Source: Rhodococcus jostii RHA1 (GTDB taxonomy: Bacteria > Actinomycetota > Actinomycetes > Mycobacteriales > Mycobacteriaceae). Taken from it: 64,000 nucleotides of DNA. Position 1 is the first letter of the stretch. Each line of letters opens with the position of its first letter. Position numbers and translations under genes: made by a program. Where the stretch lies: assembly GCF_000014565.1 (NCBI RefSeq), contig NC_008268.1, positions 4,964,501-5,028,500 on the forward strand, written 5' to 3'. This document shows, piece after piece, positions 27,084 to 35,687 of this stretch. The notes under the pieces are model-generated. The model was not told where the DNA came from, made no database searches, and saw only the letters and a list, made by a program, of their open reading frames with translations.

Positions 27084-27287
27084 ATGCAAGTGAATTCGTG
27101 CAGGTCGGCGGTACTGGATGCAATGGAAGCGCTGCCCGCCCTCGAAAGGGAGGCACTGGCCCTCGTGTACTACCGGGGAATGTCCTGCGACGAGGTGGCG
27201 GACACGATGCAGATCAGCGTCGCCACCGTCCGGGACCGCCTCCACGAGGGGGCGCGCAGACTGCTCGCCGGGGTCGGCGCCGTCTGA
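27084..27287 (+). CDS. Orphan sigma-70 region 4 helix-turn-helix protein
   Basis: A 67-residue protein that consists almost only of a sigma region-4 domain: LPALEREALALVYYRGMSCDEVADTM followed by the recognition helix ISVATVRDRLHEGARRLL. Region 2, needed for -10 recognition, is absent, so it cannot act as a full sigma factor. It may be a remnant of an ECF gene or a small regulator. ATG 27084 is the most sensible start, because the longer open frame runs through the tRNA and terminator. No clear ribosome binding site is seen. Confidence 0.6.
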   Translation: MQVNSCRSAVLDAMEALPALEREALALVYYRGMSCDEVADTMQISVATVRDRLHEGARRLLAGVGAV

Positions 27288-27300
27288 TCGGACCGCGCCC

Positions 27301-28713
27301 TCACGTGCCGATCGGCTGACCGAGCAGGCTCGTGATCGTGTCGCCGACGATCGACGACCACACCGGCCACGTCGCCTGGTCGAGGGCCATCGATCCGACG
27401 TCGTGGGTGCTGCATCCGGTCTCGGCCGGGACCCCGGCGAACCGGTCCCGCAGCCACATCAGGGCGCTCGCCGCCGCGACCGGTTCGAGGGACAGGTGCT
27501 CGCTGGCGTGGTCGCGGGTGTAGGTCACCCGGGCGTCCGGGTCCTGGCAGTAGGTGTCGACGAGTGTGTCGACGGGCCCGACCGGCACCAGCCAGTCCGG
27601 GTTCGCCTGGTACATGAACATCGGGACGTCCGGGACCCGGTGACCCATCTTCGTCCGGTCGAGTACCGACTCGACCACCGGATCGCGCAGCGGGTCACCG
27701 CTCGGGCTGTCGAACAGGCCCCGCAGGTTCGCGAACGGCAGGAGCGCCGACTGGTAGCTCACGCAGAGGTTGCTCTTGGCGGTCAGGAGCTGCTTGCCGA
27801 GTGGATTCAGATGTGTGTCGAGATACTCCGCGAGCTCGGGATAATCACGGCTCACGCCGAACACGCCGCCCAGCACGATTCCCGCGCCCAGGTTGTTGTC
27901 GGCGAGATCGACGAGGGCGCCGAGATCGGCCGGGATGCCGCCTTCGGCCGCACCGACGATGTTCAGGTCCGGTGCGTAGCTCGCGTGGAGTTCGGCGGCG
28001 TGACCCGTCGCGATCGCGCCTCCGGAATAGCCCATCAACCCGACCGGAGTCTGCCTGCCTGTCAGGCCCAGTGGGCCGAAGTTCTCCGCCGCCCGGATCC
28101 CGTCCAGGGTGATGCGGCCCGCGAGGGGCCCGGCCGCATACGCGGCGTTCGGGCCCTGGTGATCCGGCATCACGACGGCCCATCCCTGGGCGAGGGCGGC
28201 CTGCGCCTCGAGGAACTGCAGCGGCGCGACGATCTGACCGGTCAGCGGCGCGGGCACGGACCACTGCTGCAGTGCGTACGAAGCGGCGCAGTACTTGCCG
28301 AGGGAGTCTTCCTCCGGCTGGAGCGAGAGCAGATTGCGGACGCCGTCGATCGTGCCCCGCGGCTTGACGACCGTCGCGACCGCCGGGATCGGCTCGTCCC
28401 GCGAGTTGGTGGAGCGATACGACAGCTGCCACGCGTCGACGTTCACCGGAAGCACCGACAGGTTCGCCAGGTGCACTTCGCGGGCGGCGATGATTTCGCC
28501 CGGCTCGGCCGCCGCGACCACGTCCGCCGGTGGTTCGTAGAACCCCCGGTCGGCCTCGGGCCAGGCGGGGACGGTAGTAGCCGGCTGCACGTCCACCGGC
28601 GTTCCGTCGTCGGCGGGAGCCCCGACCGACGGCGCGGCGACGGCGAGCTGTGCGCCCACCACCATCGCTCCCACCAGCAGCATTCGACGTCGTCGTGCTC
28701 TCGATCCGATCAT
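27301..28713 (-). CDS. Secreted LIP-family lipase
   Basis: A 470-residue exported hydrolase. It begins with a signal peptide (SRARRRRMLLVGAMVVGAQ, cleavage near APSVGA). The nucleophile elbow GYSGGA (near residue 200) and the later PDWLVPVGPVD and DHASEHLSLE regions supply the Ser-Asp-His triad of the secretory lipase family (PF03583), whose members are about 400-460 residues. The start ATG 28713 is chosen for GGGGAGGACC just upstream. It lies downstream of a TetR gene on the same strand and has a palindrome 18 nt before its start. It likely hydrolyses acylglycerols or other esters outside the cytoplasm. Confidence 0.85.
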   Translation of the reverse strand: MIGSRARRRRMLLVGAMVVGAQLAVAAPSVGAPADDGTPVDVQPATTVPAWPEADRGFYEPPADVVAAAEPGEIIAAREVHLANLSVLPVNVDAWQLSYRSTNSRDEPIPAVATVVKPRGTIDGVRNLLSLQPEEDSLGKYCAASYALQQWSVPAPLTGQIVAPLQFLEAQAALAQGWAVVMPDHQGPNAAYAAGPLAGRITLDGIRAAENFGPLGLTGRQTPVGLMGYSGGAIATGHAAELHASYAPDLNIVGAAEGGIPADLGALVDLADNNLGAGIVLGGVFGVSRDYPELAEYLDTHLNPLGKQLLTAKSNLCVSYQSALLPFANLRGLFDSPSGDPLRDPVVESVLDRTKMGHRVPDVPMFMYQANPDWLVPVGPVDTLVDTYCQDPDARVTYTRDHASEHLSLEPVAAASALMWLRDRFAGVPAETGCSTHDVGSMALDQATWPVWSSIVGDTITSLLGQPIGT

Positions 28714-28730
28714 GTGGTCCTCCCCGGCCG

Positions 28731-28754
28731 AAGTGAGACGTCTATGTCTCACTT
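28731..28754 (-). promoter_or_regulatory. Palindromic operator candidate before the lipase gene
   Basis: AAGTGAGAC (28731-28739) and GTCTCACTT (28746-28754) are perfect complements around a 6-nt centre. The site is 18 nt upstream of the lipase ATG and downstream of the TetR gene, a fitting location for TetR binding. Control by that TetR is inference. Confidence 0.55.
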
Positions 28755-28813
28755 TGTGAGCAGACCTTAGATGAGGTGTGACGGGTATCGCAATACTCGC
28801 GAGTAAGTTCGGT

Positions 28814-29449
28814 TCAGGTCTGGTCGGTGACCAGCGCGATGAGCATCGTGCTCAGAACGTCCACCAGCACCGACGGGGACGGCCTGGGGGAGGCGGTGCT
28901 CCAGTGGTGGGCGAGATCGTTGACCGCCCCGATGAAGGCGATCGACACCATCTCGAACCGCTCGGGCGGGTCGACGATGCCGCCGTCGATCGTGCGGGTG
29001 ACGGTTTCGAAGAGTTGCGCCCACTGCGTGCGGCGCTCGAGGCGGTACTGCTCGACCCGCGGGCCCGCCCCGACCACCTCCACGAAGATGATCCTGGCCC
29101 GCCGCTCGTCCGTGCCGACCGATTCGATGTAGGCCGTCATGACGGTGCCGGCGACGGTCCGGGGATCCCGCGAGGGCGCCCGGTCGTTCGCGGCGAGCAC
29201 CGCGTCCCGGGCCTCGTCCTGAATCGTGTCGTAGAGCGCGAGGAGGATGTCCTCGCGGCTGCCGAACTCCTCGTAGAACTGGCGACGCGACAGGCCGGCG
29301 TGGGCACAGATGTCGCTGATCGAACTGTGGGCGTACGTCTTCTCCGCGAAGACCGACAGGGCGGAGTCGAGGAACCGCGCCCGGCGGGCTACGCGACGTT
29401 CCGCAACCGGTTGGCCGCTGTACGTCCGATTCGACTCTGCTCGGGACAC
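28814..29449 (-). CDS. TetR-family transcriptional regulator
   Basis: A 211-residue regulator. The N-terminal helix-turn-helix is clear: RFLDSALSVFAEKTYAHSSI, then DICAHAGLSRRQFYEEFGSREDILLALYD (about residues 25-75). The C-terminal ligand domain is divergent. It is transcribed toward the lipase gene with a 100-nt gap that contains a 12-bp palindrome (28794-28805) and a 24-bp one (28731-28754). It probably controls itself or the lipase. The ligand is unknown. Confidence 0.88.
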   Translation of the reverse strand: MSRAESNRTYSGQPVAERRVARRARFLDSALSVFAEKTYAHSSISDICAHAGLSRRQFYEEFGSREDILLALYDTIQDEARDAVLAANDRAPSRDPRTVAGTVMTAYIESVGTDERRARIIFVEVVGAGPRVEQYRLERRTQWAQLFETVTRTIDGGIVDPPERFEMVSIAFIGAVNDLAHHWSTASPRPSPSVLVDVLSTMLIALVTDQT

Positions 29450-29491
29450 GATCTCAGCCTACGGTGACGGGACGTGGGGGCCCGCCTGGGC

Positions 29492-31306
29492 TCACATCAG
29501 TTCCCGCATCCGCTCGTGCAGGATGATGCGCCCCGCGGCCTCGATCAGCGCGAGGTGGGAGAACGCCTGCGGGAAATTGCCGAGATGACGGCCGGCGCTC
29601 GTGTCGAACTCTTCGGCGTACAGCCCCAGGGGCGAGGACACGCTGAGCAACCGCTCCATCAAATCGGTTGCCTCCTGTACCTGTTCGACCACGGTCAGTG
29701 CCGACACCAGCCAGAACGAGCAGATCAGGAAGCTGCCCTCCTTCCCCGACAGTCCGTCGTCGGTTTCGCCGGTGCGGTAGCGCAGGACGAATCCGTCTTC
29801 GGTGAGATCGGTTGCGATGGCGTCGACCGTGGCACGCAGGAGCTGGTCCCCGCGGGGAAGGAATCCGAACACCGCGGCGAGCAGGGTCGACGCGTCCAGC
29901 GCCTCGGTGTCGTAGTGCTGGCGCAGCACCCCGTTCCTCACCCCGTGCTCGCGGATGTCGGCACGGATCTCTTCGGCTGTGGCACACCAGGTTTCCTCGG
30001 CCGGGCGATCGCCGCGGATGCCCGCGATCTTCGACGCCCGGTCGAGTGCCACCCAGCGCATCAGCTTCGACGACACTAGTGCTGCGGTGCGCCGCGAGCC
30101 TCCCAGATCCCCTGATCGGGGTTGCGCCACACCGCCGCCGCGCACGTCGCCTGCTGCTGCACGAGCGGCCACAGCCGGCGGGGGAGGCGCTTGCTACGCA
30201 CCGTGTGCAACAGGATCGAGTCGAGGACGGCGCCGAACACGTCGTTCTGCCGCTGGTCGAACGCGCCGTTGCCGATGCGCACCGGTCGCGCGCCCGCGTA
30301 GCCGGACAGGTCGTCGCGGGTCGACTCCGTCAGGTCGCGGGTGCCGTCGATTCCGTACATGATCTGCAGTGCGCCATCGCCGTTCGACTCGAGATCGGCG
30401 ATGAACTGCATGAACTTGTCGGCCTCCCAGTCCAGGTTCAGATAGTGCAGGGCCTGCAGAGTGAACGTGGAGTCACGCATCCACGTGTACCGGTAGTCCC
30501 AATTGCGCTCGCCGCCGGGAGTTTCCGGCAGGGATGTGGTGAGTGCCGCGACGGTGGCGCCGGTCGGCATGTACGTGAGTCCCTTGATGGTGAGGGCGGA
30601 TCGCTGGATCGCCTCCCGCCACCGGTGGTCGGGGAACTGCAGTAGAGGGTTTCACCCTTCTCCAGCACGTGGCGGGCGCGGACCCGCCCACCCTCGATGC
30701 CGAGCGCCATGTCCGTCCGCAGGCGCAGGGTCCGACCCGCGCCGCTCGCGTCGGCGGTGTGCCGATCGCCGCCCACCAGAACCCACTCCGCCGGTGTGCG
30801 CCCGTAGTCGAACACGGGCTCGCACACCAACTCCACCTCCACCCTGCCGTCGAGGCAGGTGACCGTGCGGACCAGCATGTGATCGGCATCTTCGTCTGCG
30901 GGTGGCCGTGTGTGGGGAGTGACGGTGTCCTCGCCGCGGCTCGGACCCATCGTCAACACACTGCGCACGGTCACCCAGCCGGTCGGCGTGTTCCACACCG
31001 CCGAGATAGTGTTGCTTCCCGGCTCGTACTGCCGGGACGCCGGAACGTTGAGCCCGAACGGGCCGATCCGGAACATCCCCGCCCCGCGGTCGAGGAGGGA
31101 TCCGAACACGCTGGTGAGTCGAACCGGGGCACGCACAGCCAGTCGACGGAACCGTCCGGCGCGATCAGCGCCCCGGTGTGGCAGTTCGAGAGGAACGCGT
31201 ATTCGGCGATCGGCGGGAACGGGGACGGCGCGGCCGCGCTCTGGGGTGGGCATCGTCGTCCGAGGCAGTAGCCACGTCCGCGCCCCTCTCCCGGCAGTGT
31301 CGACAA
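29492..31306 (-). pseudogene. GH15 glucoamylase/trehalase-like gene broken by frameshifts
   Basis: Together the frames encode a nearly complete ~600-residue GH15 protein. Pieces in order: IAEYAFLSNCHTGALIAPDG to VPRFDSP, then SVFGSLLDRGAGMFRIGP to EKGETLYC, then QFPDHRWREAIQRSALTIKG to WEARGAPQH, then VSSKLMRWVALDRASKIAG to the stop. They lie in different frames, with shifts near 31113, 30641 and 30076, each explained by one missing base; another may sit near the start around 31250. The ERNWDYRYTWMRDS motif of the family is present. GH15 proteins of this type include actinobacterial trehalases. It is either a real pseudogene or a stretch with base-call errors. Confidence 0.85.
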
Positions 31307-31367
31307 CCTCCATGCTGCGGGTCGGGGTCCGCAGGGTCATCACCCTGTACGGGTGACCGGCGTCCCG

Positions 31368-32255
31368 TCAGTCATCGAGCACCGCGAGATCGAGTCGACG
31401 GACGCGATCAGGTTCTGCGATGACGTCGATCTCGGTGATCCTGCCGTCCGCGATCGTGAACGCCAGCACCAGGTGCAGCCGACCGTGGAGAGCCATCACG
31501 AGCCCGGCCGCCCCGTTCACCAGGGCGACCTGCGTGGACCGGGCCCGTTCCGAGGAGGCGAGCGCGCCCCTGGCCACGACCCGGGCACCCCGGATAAGGA
31601 GAGGTGCCGGGGTGGGTCCGACCGCCGGATCCGCCCGGAGCACCACGTCCGGATCGAGCAGGGCGACCAGAGCGTCGAAGTCGCCGCCGCGGGTCGCGGC
31701 CAGATAGGCATCGACGACACGGCGCTGGCGGTCCAGATCCGCCGTGTCCGGCGCCGGGGAGGCCCCTTTCACCCGTCGGCGGGCGCGGCTGGCGAGTTGC
31801 CGCACCGCCGGGGAGGAGCGGCCCACGACGGGGGCGACGTCGTCGAAGGGCACGTCGAACATGTCGTGCAGAACGAACGCGAGCCGCTCGGTCGGCGTCA
31901 GCGTGTCGAGCACCACGAGCAGGGCCAGGCCGACCGAGTCCGCCAGCATCGCTTCGTGTTCGGGGTCGCCACCGTCCCCGTGACCGACGACCGGATCGTG
32001 TGCCTGCACGTCGAGAGGTTCCTCGCGCCGCTGCTCGCGTGAGCGGAGCACGTTCAGGCACACCCGCGACACCACCGTGATCAGCCACGCCTCGAGATTG
32101 TCCACGTCATCGGTGTCGGCGCGGCTCATGCGCAGCCACGCCTCCTGGACGGCGTCGTCGGCCTCGCTCACCGAGCCGAGCATCCGGTACGCGACGGCCC
32201 GCAGCCGGAGCCGGTGTTCCTCGAAACGCTCCGTCAGCCGATCGCGGTCGTCCAC
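31368..32255 (-). CDS. ECF sigma factor with C-terminal SnoaL-like domain (ECF41/56 type)
   Basis: A 295-residue sigma factor. Region 2 spans about residues 10-80 (RAVAYRMLGSVSEADDAVQEAWLR), region 4 about 115-175 (DTLTPTERLAFVLHDMFDVPFDDVAPVVGRS), and a SnoaL-like domain follows (about 185-290). In this group the C-terminal domain replaces a separate anti-sigma factor and tunes activity. GTG 32255 is chosen because AAGGAA precedes it and region 2 begins at once; an in-frame GTG at 32300 is possible. It is divergent from an NAD(P)-epimerase, a typical neighbour of this group. The WLPEP linker motif reported for ECF41 is not seen, so ECF56 is an alternative. Confidence 0.88.
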   Translation of the reverse strand: MDDRDRLTERFEEHRLRLRAVAYRMLGSVSEADDAVQEAWLRMSRADTDDVDNLEAWLITVVSRVCLNVLRSREQRREEPLDVQAHDPVVGHGDGGDPEHEAMLADSVGLALLVVLDTLTPTERLAFVLHDMFDVPFDDVAPVVGRSSPAVRQLASRARRRVKGASPAPDTADLDRQRRVVDAYLAATRGGDFDALVALLDPDVVLRADPAVGPTPAPLLIRGARVVARGALASSERARSTQVALVNGAAGLVMALHGRLHLVLAFTIADGRITEIDVIAEPDRVRRLDLAVLDD

Positions 32256-32257
32256 CG

Positions 32258-32284
32258 TGTCACATTCCTTCCTCGCCGCGTGTC
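32258..32284 (+). promoter_or_regulatory. Candidate ECF promoter driving the epimerase gene
   Basis: TGTCACA (32258-32264) matches the -35 motif remembered for ECF41 promoters, and CGTGTC follows after 14 nt (32279-32284) where a CGTC-like -10 is expected. It points toward the epimerase ATG 77 nt downstream. The spacing and the -10 are not exact. Confidence 0.45.
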
Positions 32285-32360
32285 TTAGCAGTAGATCCAC
32301 CGAACACCAGCTGTCGGGACCGGGAAACCGAGTCCCGCACCCAACGAATCTGGAGAGATC

Positions 32361-33125
32361 ATGACATCACCCATTCTGATCACCGGCGGCACGGGCACGC
32401 TCGGACGTCAGGTCGTCCCACTGCTGCGGGCGGCGGGACGGGACGTGCGCGTTCTCAGCCGGCACGGCCGCGAGCCGGGCGACGGCGTCGAGTATCTGGC
32501 CGGTGACCTGTTCGAGGGCAAGGGAATAGAGGCCGCACTGGAGGGCGTCGAGACCGTTCTGCACCTGGCGGGCGGACCCAAGGGTGACGAGGTGGCGACG
32601 CGGAACCTGGCGGAGGCAGCCTCGCGCGCCGGGGTGCAGCACCTGGTGTACATCTCGGTGATCGGCGCCGACGGCGTTCCGCTCGGCTGGTTCGGATCCA
32701 AGCTGGCCGCGGAACGAGCGGTGGCCGACTCGGGTGTGCCGTGGACGACGCTGCGCGCGGCCCAGTTCCACGACCTGGTGCTGACCATGCTGCAGAAGAT
32801 GGTGAAACTGCCGGTGATTCCGGTCCCGGGCGGACTGCGGTTCCAGCCGGTCGACTCGGGGGAGGTCGCGGCGCGTCTGGTGGAACTGACCCTCGGGGCA
32901 CCGGCGGGCCTGGTTCCCGACCTGCCCGGGCCGGCCGTGTACGGGATGGCCGAGCTGGTGCGCGGATACCTGCAGGCGACCGGACGGCGTCGGCTGATGA
33001 TGCCGGTGCGGATGCCAGGGAAGGCCGGCCGCGCGTACCGGGAGGGCGCGAACCTGTCACTCGACGTCGCAGCGACGGGCAAGCGGACGTGGGAGGACTT
33101 CCTGGCCGCCTACGAGAGCATCTGA
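32361..33125 (+). CDS. NmrA/SDR-type NAD(P)-binding epimerase-like protein
   Basis: A 254-residue atypical short-chain dehydrogenase. The Rossmann motif is GGTGTLGRQV near the N-terminus, followed by LSRHG as cofactor loop and YISVIGADGVPLGWFGSKLAAE, where a YxxxK active site is replaced by WFGSK. This marks it as an NmrA-like redox sensor or reductase rather than a classical SDR. It is divergent from the ECF gene and likely its target. Its 3' end overlaps the convergent sigma gene by 16 bp. Confidence 0.82.
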   Translation: MTSPILITGGTGTLGRQVVPLLRAAGRDVRVLSRHGREPGDGVEYLAGDLFEGKGIEAALEGVETVLHLAGGPKGDEVATRNLAEAASRAGVQHLVYISVIGADGVPLGWFGSKLAAERAVADSGVPWTTLRAAQFHDLVLTMLQKMVKLPVIPVPGGLRFQPVDSGEVAARLVELTLGAPAGLVPDLPGPAVYGMAELVRGYLQATGRRRLMMPVRMPGKAGRAYREGANLSLDVAATGKRTWEDFLAAYESI

Positions 33126-34015
33126 CCGCCCACCTCGGCGACCTTCCCGCGCAGGTCCGCCAGCGTCTTGGTCAGGAGCCGCGACACCTGCATCTGCGAC
33201 ACACCCACCCGCGCGGCGATCTGCGACTGGGTCATGTTGCCGAAGAAGCGCAGGACCAGCACGGTGCGTTCGAGGTCGGGAAGTGATTCCAGCAGAGGTG
33301 CGAGGACCACGTGGTCCTCGACGTGGGCGAGGGCCGGGTCGACGTCGCCGATCGTCTCCGACAGCGGGCGTTCGTTCTCGCCGAGCGGGAAATCGGTGGA
33401 GAGGGTGCTATACGCGTCGGCGACCCGGAGCCCCTGCACCACTTCGTCCTTGTCGATCCCGACGGCCTCGGCCAGTTCGCTCGCCGTCGGGGCGCGTCCG
33501 AGTGTGGTGGTCAGTTCGGTCGTCGCGTTGGTGAGGGAGAGGTGCAGTTCCTGCATGCTGCGCGGGACGCGCATGGCCCACCCCGTGTCGCGGAAGTGCC
33601 TGCGAACTTCGCCGGTGATGGTCGGGACGGCGTAGGACACGAAGTTCGCTCCGCAGCGGGCGTCGAAGCGGTCGACGGCCTTGACGAGACCGAGGCGAGC
33701 GACCTGGATCAGGTCGTCGAGCGGTTCTCCGCGACCGTGGAAACGCCGGGCGATGTGTTCGGCGAGCGGCAGGCAACGTTCGATCAGCCGCTGGCGCAAC
33801 ACTTCGCGGCGGGGATCGGAGGCGGCGAGCCGGCCGATGGCCTCGCACTGCGCGGGCACGTCGCGGTATTGGTCGCGCTCGCGGCGCGCGGGCTCGAGCC
33901 GTCGGTCGGCTGCTGCGACATCTGCCGCAGGCTTCGAGCGATGCGTCGGCGTCGTCCTCGAGGGGATGCGACGGATTTCGCAGGATGGTGCGATGAGCTG
34001 GGTGGACACGTTCAT
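33110..34015 (-). CDS. SigF/SigB-family alternative sigma factor
   Basis: A 301-residue group 3 sigma factor with regions 2 (PLAEHIARRFHGRGEPLDDLIQVA... KAVDRFD, about residues 80-135), 3 (TELTTTLGRAPTASELAEAVG, about 160-210) and 4 (LPDLERTVLVLRFFGNMTQSQIAARVGVSQMQVSRLL, about 245-290). This family directs general-stress genes in mycobacteria. No RsbW/UsfX-type anti-sigma gene lies beside it, unlike M. tuberculosis sigF. ATG 34015 has AGAAGG upstream. Two tiny genes precede it on the same strand and probably share its transcript from the bipartite element at 34440-34468. Confidence 0.88.
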   Translation of the reverse strand: MNVSTQLIAPSCEIRRIPSRTTPTHRSKPAADVAAADRRLEPARRERDQYRDVPAQCEAIGRLAASDPRREVLRQRLIERCLPLAEHIARRFHGRGEPLDDLIQVARLGLVKAVDRFDARCGANFVSYAVPTITGEVRRHFRDTGWAMRVPRSMQELHLSLTNATTELTTTLGRAPTASELAEAVGIDKDEVVQGLRVADAYSTLSTDFPLGENERPLSETIGDVDPALAHVEDHVVLAPLLESLPDLERTVLVLRFFGNMTQSQIAARVGVSQMQVSRLLTKTLADLRGKVAEVGGQMLS

Positions 34016-34058
34016 GGCTCTGCCCTTCTCTGACCTGCCGGCATCGGCAATGGCGTCG

Positions 34059-34205
34059 CTATTCGACGAGTGCGGGGGAGGTGTCGGTGACCTCGTCGGC
34101 GAACATCGCCTCGATCCGGGCCTTGATTTCCTCGGTGCTCATCGTTGCTCCGCCTCGCGTGGCAGTAGTGGTGGCGGAAGCGTGGAATGTGGAGCTGGCG
34201 GGCAT
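34059..34205 (-). CDS. Very small hypothetical protein upstream of the SigF-type gene
   Basis: The frame encodes 48 residues from ATG 34205 or 27 from ATG 34142. The shorter start is better supported, with GGCGGAGC before MSTEEIKARIEAMF. The peptide is acidic and helix-prone, with no Cys, and ends TSPALVE. It lies 43 nt before the SigF-type start. It might be a small regulator of the sigma factor or a leader peptide. Coding is supported by position, ribosome binding site and third-position GC, not by homology. Confidence 0.45.
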   Translation of the reverse strand: MPASSTFHASATTTATRGGATMSTEEIKARIEAMFADEVTDTSPALVE

Positions 34206-34264
34206 GAGCGCTGTGTCCTGTCGGGTGTGAAGGGTCGGTGTGGAAAAGGTGGCCGGGCAGGCCG

Positions 34265-34408
34265 TCAGGTCGGCAGCGACGAGAGGAGAGTGAGCGCGCT
34301 GAGGGCCAGCGTGGCGATCAGGCCGCCGGCGATCGCTCCGCCGCTGCCTGCGCCGAGAACGAGCACTTCTCCGTCGTGGGGAGCGTTCTGCGGGTTGTGT
34401 GTGGTCAT
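34265..34408 (-). CDS. Small single-pass membrane protein
   Basis: A 47-residue protein: a hydrophilic head (MTTHNPQNAPHDGEV) then one glycine-rich hydrophobic helix (GSGGAIAGGLIATLALSALT). ATG 34408 has AAGGAG 7 nt upstream, which supports translation over the longer open frame. It is the first gene after the bipartite element and probably heads a transcript with the next small gene and the sigma gene. No family is recognised. Confidence 0.6.
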   Translation of the reverse strand: MTTHNPQNAPHDGEVLVLGAGSGGAIAGGLIATLALSALTLLSSLPT

Positions 34409-34721
34409 CGGTTCTCCTTGGTGCCCATCTCGTGGTGAGAACTTATCTGCGTTCAAGAATATAGATTTGTTCTACAGACATCGCACAGGAAGTTCAAGCG
34501 GAATGAGCAAGATTGCTGCTCGAGAGGGCGAGCGCCGGACGGAGAACCGGACGGGTAAGGAATCAGATGAGGCAGGGTGACACTCAGGCCACCCGGGAAC
34601 TGCGGTGCAGGAGCGCGGAAGCGCGGTCCGCGTAGGGCAGAGCAAACCTGCACCCCCTGCGGCACATTGTGTCTTCCGGACCTTGATAGGATTGATGCGC
34701 CCTGAGAAGAAGGGAGATCCG
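34409..34721. other. Divergent intergenic region between small membrane gene and MerR gene
   Basis: 313 nt without a convincing gene. It holds the bipartite element (34440-34468) at the left end, an AT-rich stretch that contrasts with the genome, and a TTGATAGGAT segment (34683-34692) about 30 nt before the MerR start that may be part of its promoter. Nothing else is seen. Confidence 0.5.
34440..34468 (-). promoter_or_regulatory. Bipartite element AAATCTATAT-N8-GCAGAT, copy 1
   Basis: On the minus strand AAATCTATAT (34468-34459) is followed after exactly 8 nt by GCAGATAAGTT (34450-34440). The element ends 31 nt before the ATG of the small membrane protein. The same two blocks at the same spacing occur at 35610 and 36180. 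Confidence 0.75.
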
Positions 34722-35048
34722 GTGACGTCCTCTCATGTGCCGCTTCGATCGCAGCGGGGTGTGTACGGGATCTCGGTAACGTCGGAGCTGACGGGTATCG
34801 GGCCGCAGACGCTGCGCTTGTACGAGCGGCGAGGGTTGATCACACCGACTCGCACGGGCGGTGGAACACGCCGGTACAGCGAGGACGATGTCGCGCGCCT
34901 CCAGAAGATCACCGAACTCGTCGCGGCCGGTGTCAATCTGATCGGAATCGGTCAGATTCTTCAGCTCGAAGCCGAGAACGCGATCCTCGCGGCCCGCAAC
35001 GCCGAGCTGGAGCAGCTCGTGAAGTCCGAGGTCCCTGGTCGGGCCTGA
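34722..35048 (+). CDS. HspR-like MerR-family regulator 1
   Basis: A 108-residue one-domain MerR regulator. The winged helix spans about residues 12-80: GVYGISVTSELTGIGPQTLRLYERRGLITPTRTGGGTRRYS, typical of HspR-like proteins. A short coiled coil follows (LEAENAILAARNAELEQL). No metal-binding Cys cluster is present, so it is not a classical metal sensor. GTG 34722 is preferred because AAGGGAG lies 5 nt upstream and homology starts there. The paralogue at 35688 is closely similar. The two are candidates for binding the bipartite elements. Confidence 0.85.
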   Translation: MTSSHVPLRSQRGVYGISVTSELTGIGPQTLRLYERRGLITPTRTGGGTRRYSEDDVARLQKITELVAAGVNLIGIGQILQLEAENAILAARNAELEQLVKSEVPGRA

Positions 35049-35063
35049 GTCGCGCCTACCGGC

Positions 35064-35447
35064 TCAGCTGGTGGACTGGTCGTCGGTGGAGTTGAACGCG
35101 TCGAACGAGGCGTCGGCCGACTGCCATTTGCCCTCGGCCCGGATATCGGCGAACGCGAGGTCGAACGCGTCGACGAGCCATGCGTGCTCGGCGGCTGCCA
35201 GCAGTTCGTCCGAAGCTCCGTCGGTGACTCCCTGGTAGAGGCTCACCCGCCATTCGGATGTGTCGTCGGCGGCGTCGGTCAGTCCGTCGGCAGCGTTGGA
35301 TGCGAGAAGGTAGCGGTTGTACTCGAAATCGACCCGGATCGCATAGCCCGCACCGGTGTTGACCACATTTGCCGGTCGCTGGGTAGCCGCAGTGAGCGCA
35401 GTGAGGGCGTCGCGGTAACGATCTGCGTGTTCCTGAGTGCGGGGCAC
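35064..35447 (-). CDS. Hypothetical protein
   Basis: A 127-residue soluble acidic protein that is not recognised. It has no signal peptide or membrane segment. A central region (GYAIRVDFEYNRYLLASNAADGL) looks like beta strands, and an N-terminal part (HADRYRDALTALTAATQ) is helical. Start GTG 35447 is supported by AGAAGACG upstream. It is convergent with MerR 1 (15-nt gap) and divergent from MerR 2, across the region that carries element copy 2. Confidence 0.65.
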   Translation of the reverse strand: MPRTQEHADRYRDALTALTAATQRPANVVNTGAGYAIRVDFEYNRYLLASNAADGLTDAADDTSEWRVSLYQGVTDGASDELLAAAEHAWLVDAFDLAFADIRAEGKWQSADASFDAFNSTDDQSTS

Positions 35448-35609
35448 CGTCTTCTCATCTCTGGCGCAGCGGCCGTGGCACTCGCGGCCACGACACCTCC
35501 ACGAACCCTGCCCGGGTGGCGTCGGTTCGCGTTCGGTTCGGCTCCGAGATTACGTCACCCTGCCCTGGCCCTCGCCGCAGCCGAGGGTGCATGCTGAGTG
35601 GAATATGCA

Positions 35610-35638
35610 AAATCTATATCCGGTGTTGCAGATTCATT
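35610..35638 (+). promoter_or_regulatory. Bipartite element AAATCTATAT-N8-GCAGAT, copy 2
   Basis: AAATCTATAT (35610-35619), 8 nt, then GCAGATTCATT (35628-35638). The second block keeps GCAGAT and the last TT of the other copies. It lies 49 nt before the GTG of MerR 2, in the same orientation to its gene as the other two, which suggests autoregulation or a shared promoter. Confidence 0.7.
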
Positions 35639-35687
35639 TCGTTCGTTTGTTAACATCGGGTGTTCCTTAAGCAGAAGGGAGCCTGTT

